Source: Chryseobacterium gleum (lineage in GTDB: Bacteria > Bacteroidota > Bacteroidia > Flavobacteriales_D > Sanyastnellaceae). Taken from it: a stretch of DNA of 33,299 bases. Of this stretch, positions 1 to 8,317 are shown in pieces; the stretch's first letter is position 1; the number at the start of each line of letters is the position of its first letter. The DNA lies in the NCBI GenBank assembly GCA_945878635.1, contig CAMCTV010000013.1, positions 1-33,299 of the forward strand, read 5' to 3'. A program made the translations under genes and the position numbers. Under the pieces are notes generated by a model. The model was not told where the DNA came from. It saw only the letters and a program-made list of their open reading frames with translations, and made no database searches.

Positions 1-1219
1 CAGCAATGTTGGTCCAGTTGTGCCATGACTCACCACCAGCAGCAAAAGAACGCGTTCCGCTAAAAGACTTCACCAAGTTTAAACCACTCTTGAAGTTAGC
101 AAATACTGAATTGTAGATTTCACCTTCAGTCAATTCTTTTGCGTTGATAGCAGACAATGATGAGTTATCAACGGTTTGTGTTGTTTTTCCATTACCGATG
201 ATGGTTGCATTGTAAACCACAGGATGTGTACGTGGCAATGCGTTTGACTTTTGGTCATCAGCATCAATCTCAAAACCGTTATCATTATCAGGGCTAGATG
301 TAGCATCTGACTTCATACCAAATAAGAACTGAGCTTTACCAGTCCAACCCAAGTCAAAGTCAAACATGTCATCGTTACCGAAGATGGTTGAGCAATACTT
401 CAAGTTAACAGTACCACCAAAAACCTCAATGTTGTCATCGGCGTTAGAAACAATCTCAACGTGCTCGATGGTAGTACCACGACCAACTGAACCCAATGTC
501 AAACCGTTCATTTCTCCACCTACAGTCAAGATAGCACCTGCGTGACGGATAGAAACATAACGGAAGATACCTGAGTTGTCGTTGTCATTGAAAGTTTCAC
601 CAGCAGTCAAGTTAACACCGAATTGGTCTTGAACGTTAGTAGTTTGGAAACCTTCCAAGGTACCCAATCCATCAGCAAAAGCCAATTTACCGTTGGCTGC
701 ACCAACAACGAATGGACCGTTAGCAGCCAATGTCAAGTTGTTGGTAGCTTTACCATTGACGGCAAGACCACCCCATTTTCCAACGTTAGAAATAGCATAA
801 GTTCCATCCATAGGATCAGCTTGAGCAGTGAAAACAATTGGACAAGACTCAGTACCATTGGCGATGATGCGACCACCTCTAGAAATAACCAAAGCTGTAG
901 CTTCTGCAGCAACTGCGTTTGGCGCTCCTTTGATAACTGTTCCTGGCTCAATGGTTAAAACTTGGCCAGAAGGAATGTAAATTTTCTTGTCCAAAATGTA
1001 AGTGTTTTGGCAAGTGAAAGCTGCACCAGTTGTCATGTCTCCACCATAGGTTCCGCTGATTGCAGTGTAACCGGGCATAGAAGAAACAATAACTTCTGGA
1101 CGAGAAGCTACGGGTGGACATCCACACTCAGCTCCCAAATTCGATTGTGCAACTGAAGCAGTTGCAACAAATGACAAAGCCATCGCGATGACTTTGTTCA
1201 AATTGTTTAATTTTTTCAT
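1..1219 (-). CDS. Secreted right-handed beta-helix-like protein, 3'-truncated by the window edge
   Basis: The frame is open from an ATG at 1219 to the left edge, giving about 406 codons with the C-terminus missing. The protein starts with a Sec signal peptide (MKKLNNLN..., cleavage near residue 24, SVA/QS). It continues with the pattern of Bacteroidota secreted beta-helix proteins: a segment with YILDKKIYIPSGQVLTIEPG, then VISRGG, WGGLAVNG and YVSIRHAGAILTVGGEMNG. Proteins of this type often carry a T9SS tail, which would lie beyond the edge. I see no catalytic motif and no proven substrate. Codon use is very biased (GGT, GCT, ACT, AAC, TTG dominate), unlike its neighbours, which suggests high expression. 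The start is preceded by an A-rich leader (AACCAAAAAAA). It lies just downstream of the seven-gene operon but beyond that operon's terminator, so it is probably a separate transcript. The family resemblance is from memory. Confidence 0.75.
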   Translation of the reverse strand, partial: MKKLNNLNKVIAMALSFVATASVAQSNLGAECGCPPVASRPEVIVSSMPGYTAISGTYGGDMTTGAAFTCQNTYILDKKIYIPSGQVLTIEPGTVIKGAPNAVAAEATALVISRGGRIIANGTESCPIVFTAQADPMDGTYAISNVGKWGGLAVNGKATNNLTLAANGPFVVGAANGKLAFADGLGTLEGFQTTNVQDQFGVNLTAGETFNDNDNSGIFRYVSIRHAGAILTVGGEMNGLTLGSVGRGTTIEHVEIVSNADDNIEVFGGTVNLKYCSTIFGNDDMFDFDLGWTGKAQFLFGMKSDATSSPDNDNGFEIDADDQKSNALPRTHPVVYNATIIGNGKTTQTVDNSSLSAINAKELTEGEIYNSVFANFKSGLNLVKSFSGTRSFAAGGESWHNWTNIA

Positions 1220-1351
1220 TTTTTTTGGTTAATTAATTAGTGAAGCGAAATTCAAACATCAAACATCATTTATGATAAAAGTGGTTTTACCATTGCATTA
1301 AGCAATGAGGCCATTTCTAACCAAATTGTTAAGGTTTTGTTGGGTTAATGG
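1220..1351 (-). promoter_or_regulatory. Leader/promoter region of the beta-helix gene
   Basis: These 132 bp separate the operon terminator from the ATG at 1219 and must hold the promoter if the gene is transcribed alone. I see an A-rich stretch next to the start codon, a 6-bp hairpin (CATTGC at 1291-1296, GCAATG at 1302-1307) and a short direct repeat (CAAACAT-type, 1252-1268). I find no clear TAnnTTTG element with a matching -33 TTG, so the exact promoter is unassigned. Confidence 0.35.
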
Positions 1352-1385
1352 TATAAAAAAAAACACTGACTTAACATCAGTGTTT
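1352..1385 (-). terminator. Rho-independent terminator of the seven-gene operon
   Basis: A 9-bp perfect stem (AAACACTGA at 1361-1369, TCAGTGTTT at 1377-1385) has a 7-nt loop. On the minus strand it is followed by a run of T (complement of A1354-A1360). It lies 36 bp past the stop of the beta-barrel gene at 1421 and before the beta-helix gene, so it should separate the two transcripts. Confidence 0.85.
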
Positions 1386-1420
1386 GAAAAAGAAGGGGTA
1401 AAATACCCAAGTAGAATGAT

Positions 1421-2065
1421 TTAGATAAAAGTCAAACCCAGTCGTATGCCCAAGTTCATAAAACCAAACTGCCCATTGTCGCTTTTGATGATGTGAGGGA
1501 ACCGTTGTCCCACTATACCTAGGGAGAGTATGTGCTTTTCATCAGGCTGAAATTGTTTGGCCAATTCCACTTGATAACCCCATCCTTTGGTAGATGATTT
1601 CTCATTTGCAATCTGCGTTTGGTTGTTGTTTAATAATTGATAATTTACTTGCTCTCGGAGTCCATAGAAATATTGACCACCCAAACCCAATGTCCAACCG
1701 TTTTCGCTGAATCTGTAATTCAACATAACGGGTACTTCAATGCCTCTGAATGATTTTGAAATCATGTTGACAGCATCAATACCAATACTATCATTCTTGT
1801 AAGACATACTTTTGAAATGCCCCCCCAGCTGAATGTTCAAATCTTTGCCAATTGGATATCCAAAACCCAAACCATAAGATTGACCCAATCCCGCAGAACT
1901 GGTGTTTTCCATTTTATCGTTAAAGGTCTCAGATTCATTTGAAAAACGTGGATCATTGAATTGGAGTGAATATGCCAAATACCAGTTCCATTTTTTAGTT
2001 TGTCCAAATACATTAGATACGCTGAAGAGAAGCAGTAGTAATGGAAAGAAATACCTTATTTTCAT
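1421..2065 (-). CDS. Outer-membrane beta-barrel protein, PorT/OMP_b-brl-like
   Basis: This 214-aa protein has a Sec signal peptide (MKIRYFFPLLLLLFSVSNVFG, cleavage near residue 21). The rest alternates glycine and aromatic residues as in a small outer-membrane barrel: LGFGYPIGKDLNIQLGGHFK, then WTLGLGGQYFYGLREQ, WGYQVELAKQF, and a C-terminal strand ending in a hydrophobic pattern (LGIRLGLTFI). About 210 residues fits an 8-10-stranded barrel. It is the last gene of the seven-gene operon, starting 4 bp after the stop of the FISUMP lipoprotein gene and followed by a strong terminator. The context suggests it works with the lipoprotein or the receptor at the outer membrane, but no specific function can be read from the sequence. 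Confidence 0.7.
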   Translation of the reverse strand: MKIRYFFPLLLLLFSVSNVFGQTKKWNWYLAYSLQFNDPRFSNESETFNDKMENTSSAGLGQSYGLGFGYPIGKDLNIQLGGHFKSMSYKNDSIGIDAVNMISKSFRGIEVPVMLNYRFSENGWTLGLGGQYFYGLREQVNYQLLNNNQTQIANEKSSTKGWGYQVELAKQFQPDEKHILSLGIVGQRFPHIIKSDNGQFGFMNLGIRLGLTFI

Positions 2066-2069
2066 GACT

Positions 2070-2780
2070 TTATTCTTTTATACAACGGATACTCATTCCG
2101 TAGAGTTTAGAGGTTTTTGAACGAAGAATTCGGGTTTGTTGATAGTCAATGTAACGATAATATCCTTCGGTGTTGTCTGATGTGGAAGTCCACCAAAATG
2201 CGGTATTTGCTCCACTATTCATGAAATTCAAAAGTGTGATACATCCCCCTGGCCTGGCATTGAACCCATATTTATCGATTCCGTACAATGGACTGAATTC
2301 AGGCCATCCACTGGAATATTTCGTCGTCAATAAATTGGCTTCCTCAACGCCTCTCCAGCCAAAAGCGTTGGCCGCTTCAGTGCTCATACCAATGTGTTTT
2401 TCCAGGATTTTCCAATCTTCGTCACTCGGTATTTTCCAGCCTTTGGGTGCAATTTTTCTTGTATCTTCAATACATTGAAAGTTATACAAATAACCGAAAA
2501 GAGAATCGTTGTGAAAAGTATATGTGCTTTGATTTTGGGCATTCCAAGTAGTTAGTGCATTTTCTTTGGAGAGATATTGAATGGTATCCTCATTTTGAAA
2601 ACGACTGGATGCCAAATTTTCCGCCATCCACCATTGATCGCCAATCTTGACTGTGGTAAATGTTTTACCGTCGTTGTCAACGCCAGTTCCATATTCTATT
2701 TCAATCGGTTCTTTTTTATCCTTGTTGCAACCCAAAATGAGCAAGGAGCAGATGATAAGACAGCTAGTTATTTTTTTCAT
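2070..2780 (-). CDS. FISUMP-domain lipoprotein
   Basis: This 236-aa protein has a lipoprotein signal (MKKITSCLIICSLLILGC, lipobox LILGC with Cys18), so it should be lipid-anchored, probably in the outer membrane. The body matches the Fibrobacter succinogenes major paralogous (FISUMP) domain: a DNDGKTFTTVKIGDQWWMAENL start, then GWKIPSDEDWKILEKHIG, GFNARPGGCI, WWTSTSD, and a C-terminal YGMSIRCIKE. This domain is widespread in Bacteroidota surface lipoproteins and its biochemical role is not established. The gene sits 2 bp after the stop of the third paralogue (2783) and 4 bp before the beta-barrel gene, within the same operon. It may dock one of the secreted partners on the cell surface, which is inference from position only. 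Confidence 0.85.
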   Translation of the reverse strand: MKKITSCLIICSLLILGCNKDKKEPIEIEYGTGVDNDGKTFTTVKIGDQWWMAENLASSRFQNEDTIQYLSKENALTTWNAQNQSTYTFHNDSLFGYLYNFQCIEDTRKIAPKGWKIPSDEDWKILEKHIGMSTEAANAFGWRGVEEANLLTTKYSSGWPEFSPLYGIDKYGFNARPGGCITLLNFMNSGANTAFWWTSTSDNTEGYYRYIDYQQTRILRSKTSKLYGMSIRCIKE

Positions 2781-2782
2781 GA

Positions 2783-4123
2783 CTATATTTTGAATAAGGT
2801 CAAAATTTGTGTTCCCAATGGAGCCGTTATTTGGATGTAGTATACACCGGGCATCAGATGACTGATGTCCATCGTGTTGTTGTAATTAATGCCAATATCA
2901 TTAACATTTTCAGTTGATATCATCGTTCCAAACGCATTGAACCATTGAATCGTGATATTTCCATTTTCTGGTTGCACCACGTTGATTCTGACCTGATCCT
3001 CCGCAGGATTGGGATAGAGACCGCATTCAAAAGTACTAACCAACAAAGCGGGACAAACTTCTGTAATATTCCGGTTGTTACAATCGCCTGGGTAACAGCA
3101 TAATTCCTCCATCATGATGTTGGCTTTAGGATCATAATTGCAAGCAAGAGAATCCGAGCAGCCGATGATGGCTTTGTTCAGACAACTTCCTTCTTCAAAG
3201 CAAATGAAAGCGGGGCTGTATTCCAAGTAACTGGGGTCGTTACATCCGCAAGCATAAGGATAGGAAAGGAAAGGGTTGTATTGTTGATTCTCACCAATGA
3301 GGGTGTCTTGCGCTACATATTCAATGGATTGTAGATTTCCTTCGTTGTCAAAAAACACAACTTCTAAATTGATGTTAAAAGAAATTTCTCCAGCAGTGGT
3401 AAGTTGAGCAAGCATAACATGATTGCTGTCTGCTACAACACCAGAGTAGGGAACACTTGGGGTTAGATAGAATTGGTTGCTTTCATAAGAATACCCGGGT
3501 ACAACAGATCCGAAAATCGTACTATCAATGCCAAAAGTAAGATAGTCACTTGTTAAAAAATTAGACCAGGTCGCAGCGGCCGTCACCATTGTATCAATCC
3601 CATCGACTTGGGTAAGGGCTAGGCCCATTTCACTGTTTTGATTGTTCATCAAACCTTGTGGTAGCATTTCACTGCCACCATCACTATTAGAACCACCGAT
3701 AAAAGAACCGTTGATATCTTGATTTTTAGGAAGACCAAAGTATGTATTGGGGCCTTGTTTGGCTACTTGACCAATTGTTAGATAAGTGTCCAAGGCAACC
3801 AAGCTTTCTCCCAATCTTGGTTTAAGAAAATCTTTGCCAAATGATTTGCCTTCAGTGGCATGATTAAAAAACGGCGCACTGCTGCTGATGGTAAAAGCAT
3901 GGTTGGCATCTCCGAAGATTTTAGAAACAGCGCTTCCAGGCAACAATTTGGCATAGATGCGATAGGTGGTTGAACCTTCCGGGAGTATTCCACCTGTAGT
4001 ATCGGTAGCATCATCGGTATCACTGATGTAATACTTTTCGATAAACAAGTTTTGTAATTGGCTAAAGCCAAGTTGAGTCAATAACCCAAAGCTGATGGCT
4101 AGAATGAATTTTAATGCTTTCAT
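2783..4123 (-). CDS. Secreted paralogue C of an unrecognised family, Cys-rich insert plus T9SS type A sorting domain
   Basis: This 446-aa protein has a signal peptide (residues 1-21, ending GFS/Q). Residues about 24-260 share a core with the products at 7229-8317 and 8314-9165: an IEKYYISD motif, GSTTYRIYAKL, a FFNHA motif, LDTYLTIG, and SNHVMLAQLTTAGEISFNIN. A Cys-rich stretch follows (about 292-350) that contains a GCSDSLACNYDPKA motif, the repeat often seen as GCTDPxACNYxPxA in flavobacterial secreted proteins. Residues about 365-446 form a T9SS type A tail (LYPNPAEDQVRINV ... LMPGVYYIQI), so it should be exported and anchored at the surface. The ATG overlaps the TonB-receptor stop by 4 bp (ATGA), and the next gene begins 2 bp after its stop. 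I do not recognise a named Pfam family for the core. Confidence 0.75.
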   Translation of the reverse strand: MKALKFILAISFGLLTQLGFSQLQNLFIEKYYISDTDDATDTTGGILPEGSTTYRIYAKLLPGSAVSKIFGDANHAFTISSSAPFFNHATEGKSFGKDFLKPRLGESLVALDTYLTIGQVAKQGPNTYFGLPKNQDINGSFIGGSNSDGGSEMLPQGLMNNQNSEMGLALTQVDGIDTMVTAAATWSNFLTSDYLTFGIDSTIFGSVVPGYSYESNQFYLTPSVPYSGVVADSNHVMLAQLTTAGEISFNINLEVVFFDNEGNLQSIEYVAQDTLIGENQQYNPFLSYPYACGCNDPSYLEYSPAFICFEEGSCLNKAIIGCSDSLACNYDPKANIMMEELCCYPGDCNNRNITEVCPALLVSTFECGLYPNPAEDQVRINVVQPENGNITIQWFNAFGTMISTENVNDIGINYNNTMDISHLMPGVYYIQITAPLGTQILTLFKI

Positions 4124-7100
4124 ATTTTGTACTGAATAGAAAGTTGATAAGTTGTACCATAACGGAAGTTGTCATAATCATACCAGCCATCTGTGTTGGT
4201 GATATTACCTGCTTCATTGATGCGATCAATTTGATAAGATCTTCTGACCGCTGTATTTAAAATATCCCTGATGGTAAGACTGGCTGACCAATGATCATTG
4301 ATTTTTTTGCTGACTTTAAAGTCAATCATGTGACGTGGCATTTCATACACATCAGGTCTGCCTACAATCGCACCCGCGATAACCAATCTCGGTCCTTGCA
4401 CATTGTAAGATACCGTGGCACTCAATCCTAGGCTATCAGCAGTGTAACTCAAGATGCTGTTGATGAGGTAAGGCGCTTGACCAAACATGGGCCTTCTCAA
4501 AGTATCCAAAGGGGTATAAACTTTCTTGCCATCAATAACTTGTAAATCTTTTCTGATGAACTCTGCTTCAGATTTTACCAATGTTACGTTGCTTTTGAAT
4601 TCCAATGCACGTGTAATCTGTATGTTTCCTTCCAATTCCAATCCCAAGACTGTGGACTTCTCAATATTGTCCCAGGTAATTCCCGCTGAGCCAAATCCCA
4701 TTTCAATGTGGTTATTAAAGTCCTTGTAAAAAGCACTGATGGAGGCATTGTGTCCTTTTTTGAAATAGGTTTCTGCACGGAAATCATAGTTGTGAATGGT
4801 CACCATTTTTAAGTCAGAATTTCCATAGATCAATGTTCTGAACTCATTGTCAACGATGGCAGCATCACTCAATTCCCTGATACTAGGGCGCGCAAGAGAT
4901 TTTGAGTAGTTGAATCTCAAGTTGGTTTGTCCCAATGAATCTGAAACCAATTTGTAAACCAAACTTGCATTGGGTAAAAGATCCAATTGTTCAATGGATG
5001 CAGGATTAACCAGTGGAAACCCACCCACATTCTCTCTTCTAAAATCATCTTTCTCATAGCCCTGTGCATAGTAGCTGTCTACATCTACAAAGATGTCCGT
5101 TTGTTCAGCCCTTAATCCACCAATTAATCTGAGACTAGATGATTTCTCGTAGTCAAAGAATGCATAGGCGCTATAAACATCGCTTTGTCCAAAGCTGTGA
5201 TCCCTAGCAAAGTTGTTCCTGATGTAATAGTAATCCAAGGTGCCATCACGCATAACAAATTTGGAAGGGTCTAAGAGTTGATCAATATCACCTGAAGTGA
5301 ATGTCTCTAGATTAAGATTGTTTCCTTGAAATAATTTGTACTCATCGTTGTCTATTTTTCGGTAGTTTCTTAGCGCAGATCCTCCCCAAAACATTTTTCT
5401 TGTCAATCCTTCTTTTTTCAATTGATGAATCGGCTGAGAGAAGTCCATTCGGCTGTCGAGGAGATTTTCGTTTAGGTATCGATAGAATCTTCTTATCCCC
5501 TCACCAAATGTGGGCGCAAATGTATAAGCCTGAATTTCATTGTTGACCAGATTGTAACTGTATTGATTTACCTTGAAATCAGGTGCAATACTATTGGCTT
5601 TCGTATAGCTAGCATTGAAGTTGATTTTTAGTTCTTTCTCTGGAAAATAATGTTCTGTGCTCAGTTGATGAATCAATTGTTTTCTCTGCTCATAGAAAAT
5701 GTTGTTGACAACAGAAATATCTTGCTCGTCAATAGTTCCATCTTGAGAAACAAACGGCTTTCCTTCATATTGCGCAACATCATTGGTTCCAATGATATTG
5801 GGCATGTACAATAAACCAATTTTATGATTGGGGCTTAGTTTGTAATTGGCATTCAACAGAACGTTCCAAGAATTGGTTTCACGACTGATACGGGCATAGT
5901 CCTGACGATCTATGGGGTAATCCAAAGTCTCATCGCCAACTCTTTGTGAAGTTCCGTTAGGGTCATAACGGTAATTGGTTCCGTAACGCATACCAATGAA
6001 GTAGCCTAATTTTTTCCCAAAGAGTTTGGTTTCATTGCCAATGCTAAAGTTTTGGCTAAAATTCATGGGAGCTTTTTCCACTCGAGCATTCCAGTTGTTG
6101 GCAAAACCATTGTTGTAATCTGTACCATCAGGGTTGATCAATGCAAATGCTTGTGGTTTGTATTGACTTGTATACTCTTGCTTAGCAGCTGCAACTGCAG
6201 CGGGATTATTCAGTTGATTGGCAGGAAGCAAACCCAATTCTACTAATCCCAAAGCCAAGTAATTATCAGCTGTTGCATTTCCATCTGCCCAACCGTGAAT
6301 TCCCATGTTGGCATAAAAGTCACCTAGGCCCAAAGCAACCATTTCATCATAGGTGTTAGGTGCGAGATTGGGAACCAATATTTCATCCTTTTCTCTCCTG
6401 CGCATGCCATTGTCAAAGCCCCATCGATCTGTTTTACTCTTGGCTGATGTAATGAAATCTTTGAAAGAGACTTGGGGATTATATCCAAATTGTGATTCTA
6501 CGTTGATGCTCAATTGATCCGGATAATCTTTTGTTTCTACGGATATATAAGCACCAGACCAATCAGAAGCCAAATTGGATTGAGCTGTTTTGGTGATGAT
6601 GATGTTGTCAATCAAACTTGAAGGGAAGATATCCAATTTGATGTTGTTGGTCAATGGATCCAATGTAGGAATGCGGGAACCATTCAATGTCGTTTTTACA
6701 TAACGGTCTCCAATTCCCCTGACGGTGATTAATCCTCCTGAAGTAGATACACCGGAAACCCTGGCAATGGCATTCACCACGTTTTGGTCTCCTGTCTTTT
6801 TCATGGTTTCCGAGGAGATGTAATCAATGGTGGTTGCGGAATTCATCTTCACTTTTTCCATATAGGTATCATTGGACTTAGCCACTTTACCTACAATGTC
6901 AAGTCCTTTTACAACATATGAGCTGCTGTATAGCGTTACATTGCTTACCAGCGTTTGGTTGTTAGATAAGACAACCGTGTTTACAGTAGTCTTAAATCCT
7001 GTCATCACATAGTTGATGGTATAGGTTTTATTGTTGGGTATAGCCAACTCGTAGAGCCCATCAAAATCTGTTTTTGACAGAATAGATTGATTCTCTATGA

Positions 7101-7224
7101 CCACGACAACTACACCAAAAACAGGTTCTCCTTTCTCATCGGTGACTTTGCCTTTGAGAACTCCCTGAGCTAAGCCAATGGTGGAGATTGAAATGAAAAT
7201 AAGGATGGAAAGGAGACCTCTCAT
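4120..7224 (-). CDS. TonB-dependent outer-membrane receptor with carboxypeptidase-regulatory-like domain
   Basis: The product is 1034 aa from the ATG at 7224. An upstream in-frame ATG at 7269 would add 15 residues and overlap the preceding gene by 41 bp. I chose 7224 because it places MRGLLSILIFISISTIGLAQ as a signal peptide and leaves a 4-bp gap. Residues about 20-105 form a CarboxypepD_reg-like beta-sandwich (LKGKVTDEKGEPVFGV...). The plug (about 118-230) contains VRGIGDRYVKTTLNGSRIP and DIFPSSLIDNIIITKTA. The rest is a long 22-strand-type barrel ending in an aromatic-rich final strand (YQLSIQYKI). The GDRY-type plug marks a receptor clade common in Bacteroidota whose ligands are mostly unknown. 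No SusD partner is present, so a SusCD glycan importer is unlikely. It is translationally coupled to paralogue C through an ATGA overlap. Confidence 0.9.
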   Translation of the reverse strand: MRGLLSILIFISISTIGLAQGVLKGKVTDEKGEPVFGVVVVVIENQSILSKTDFDGLYELAIPNNKTYTINYVMTGFKTTVNTVVLSNNQTLVSNVTLYSSSYVVKGLDIVGKVAKSNDTYMEKVKMNSATTIDYISSETMKKTGDQNVVNAIARVSGVSTSGGLITVRGIGDRYVKTTLNGSRIPTLDPLTNNIKLDIFPSSLIDNIIITKTAQSNLASDWSGAYISVETKDYPDQLSINVESQFGYNPQVSFKDFITSAKSKTDRWGFDNGMRRREKDEILVPNLAPNTYDEMVALGLGDFYANMGIHGWADGNATADNYLALGLVELGLLPANQLNNPAAVAAAKQEYTSQYKPQAFALINPDGTDYNNGFANNWNARVEKAPMNFSQNFSIGNETKLFGKKLGYFIGMRYGTNYRYDPNGTSQRVGDETLDYPIDRQDYARISRETNSWNVLLNANYKLSPNHKIGLLYMPNIIGTNDVAQYEGKPFVSQDGTIDEQDISVVNNIFYEQRKQLIHQLSTEHYFPEKELKINFNASYTKANSIAPDFKVNQYSYNLVNNEIQAYTFAPTFGEGIRRFYRYLNENLLDSRMDFSQPIHQLKKEGLTRKMFWGGSALRNYRKIDNDEYKLFQGNNLNLETFTSGDIDQLLDPSKFVMRDGTLDYYYIRNNFARDHSFGQSDVYSAYAFFDYEKSSSLRLIGGLRAEQTDIFVDVDSYYAQGYEKDDFRRENVGGFPLVNPASIEQLDLLPNASLVYKLVSDSLGQTNLRFNYSKSLARPSIRELSDAAIVDNEFRTLIYGNSDLKMVTIHNYDFRAETYFKKGHNASISAFYKDFNNHIEMGFGSAGITWDNIEKSTVLGLELEGNIQITRALEFKSNVTLVKSEAEFIRKDLQVIDGKKVYTPLDTLRRPMFGQAPYLINSILSYTADSLGLSATVSYNVQGPRLVIAGAIVGRPDVYEMPRHMIDFKVSKKINDHWSASLTIRDILNTAVRRSYQIDRINEAGNITNTDGWYDYDNFRYGTTYQLSIQYKI

Positions 7225-7228
7225 GGAT

Positions 7229-8317
7229 TTATTTTTTGATGAAGGATAGTTTTTGAATATGACCGTCATTGTTGATGGTAACGGTATAAAGGCCTGCAGC
7301 CAGTTGGGCTACATTCAATGTTAAATTGGATTGTTGCGAATTCTCAGAAAGCACCAAAGATCCGGTGGTATTGAAAACACTGATTTGTCCAATGGCTTGT
7401 TTCATATTGTTTTTAAGAACAACGAAGTCAGTCGCAGGGTTAGGGAAAATGCTCATGCTGTTTCTTTGTCCGATATAAGAAATACCATTGGGTTCTTCTG
7501 GTGTGCTCTCGTAGATCAAAGTGCTATCAGTCAATTCTCCATTCTCAGGATTCTCGGCAACAAAAACCTCACTTCCTCCTATTTGAGGAGTTCCCAACTG
7601 AAGATTGAGTTTGAATGAAAAAATCCCATCTGTGGTGAATTGTCCGATTAATACCATGTTGCTTGCAGTAACGCCAGTAACGCCACCCAAAGCCGCAATC
7701 GTTCCGTTGGAAGTTACAAAATCAGATCCTGGTGTTTGATCAAACAAATCCAACTCTGAACTGATACCTAAAATATTTGGGTTAATAGGAGTACCTGGCA
7801 TCATACCATCTACACCATCTGTTCCTGTTACTGGCAATCCCATGGCCGTTGTAACGTTGGCAATAAGACCATCGTTGTTTCCAATTGTTCCATCTGTATC
7901 TTCAGTTTTCAAAACACCCATTTTGGTAGCCGCAACTCCACCTACAGTCAAATAGGTGTCAATCAACTGGGTATTTTTCTTGGTGTTGTTTACACTGGTT
8001 CCCTGGTAAACGGCAACTCCATAATTGGGATCGTTGAAGAAAGAGGTGGTAGTATGGATTTCCAGAGGATGAGCGGCATTTCCAAACATCTGAATAAAGC
8101 TGTAACCATCTTGTAAATCTGCGTAAACCCTGTATGTGGTTGATCCAACATGGAGTGGGTAAGTGGCGAAATTGTCAGCTGCATCAATTGAATCTGCTGC
8201 ATCAGAAACATAGTATTTTTCAACAACAATTCCTTGCAATCCTTGCGCTTGAACTTGTTGGTTGGATACCACGGCCATTAGGCTTAGTCCTGTAAAAATG
8301 GAGTAAATATTTTTCAT
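7229..8317 (-). CDS. Secreted paralogue B of an unrecognised family, with T9SS type A sorting domain
   Basis: This 362-aa protein has a signal peptide (residues about 1-25, ending VQA/Q). Residues 27-265 carry the family core: IVVEKYYVSDAADSIDAAD, then GSTTYRVYADL, HPLEIHTTTSFFND, LIDTYLTVGGVA, a DTDG turn, and NMVLIGQFTTDGIFSFKLN. After a short linker, residues about 290-362 form a T9SS type A tail (SIFPNPATDFVVLKNN, ISVFNTTG, AAGLYTVTI), so export by T9SS is expected. The start overlaps the stop of paralogue A by 4 bp, and the TonB receptor begins 4 bp after its stop. The long runs of G, T, D and N in the core suggest an extracellular beta-rich fold with possible Ca2+ sites. Function is unknown. 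Confidence 0.75.
   Translation of the reverse strand: MKNIYSIFTGLSLMAVVSNQQVQAQGLQGIVVEKYYVSDAADSIDAADNFATYPLHVGSTTYRVYADLQDGYSFIQMFGNAAHPLEIHTTTSFFNDPNYGVAVYQGTSVNNTKKNTQLIDTYLTVGGVAATKMGVLKTEDTDGTIGNNDGLIANVTTAMGLPVTGTDGVDGMMPGTPINPNILGISSELDLFDQTPGSDFVTSNGTIAALGGVTGVTASNMVLIGQFTTDGIFSFKLNLQLGTPQIGGSEVFVAENPENGELTDSTLIYESTPEEPNGISYIGQRNSMSIFPNPATDFVVLKNNMKQAIGQISVFNTTGSLVLSENSQQSNLTLNVAQLAAGLYTVTINNDGHIQKLSFIKK

Noticed and set aside
733-951. Minus-strand 72-codon frame in the left gene
   Set aside because: It is an out-of-frame reading of the beta-helix gene, whose correct frame is open from 1219 to the left edge.
623-958. Plus-strand open frame of 111 codons opposite the beta-helix gene
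   Set aside because: It lies wholly antisense to a strongly codon-biased gene, has no signal peptide or family resemblance, and owes its length to the biased codons on the other strand.
1252-1268. Short CAAACAT direct repeat as part of a CRISPR or iteron array
   Set aside because: Only two tight copies, with no spacers and no nearby cas or replication genes.
1291-1307. Small hairpin in the beta-helix leader as a riboswitch or attenuator
   Set aside because: The stem is only 6 bp, with no T-run and no known aptamer motif.
4120-7224. SusCD-type polysaccharide utilisation locus
   Set aside because: No SusD homologue and no glycoside hydrolase or lyase with recognisable catalytic motifs is present in the operon.
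7225-7269. Earlier ATG (7269) for the first TonB receptor
   Set aside because: It would add 15 residues in front of a normal signal peptide and overlap the preceding gene by 41 bp, unlike the short junctions in the rest of the operon.
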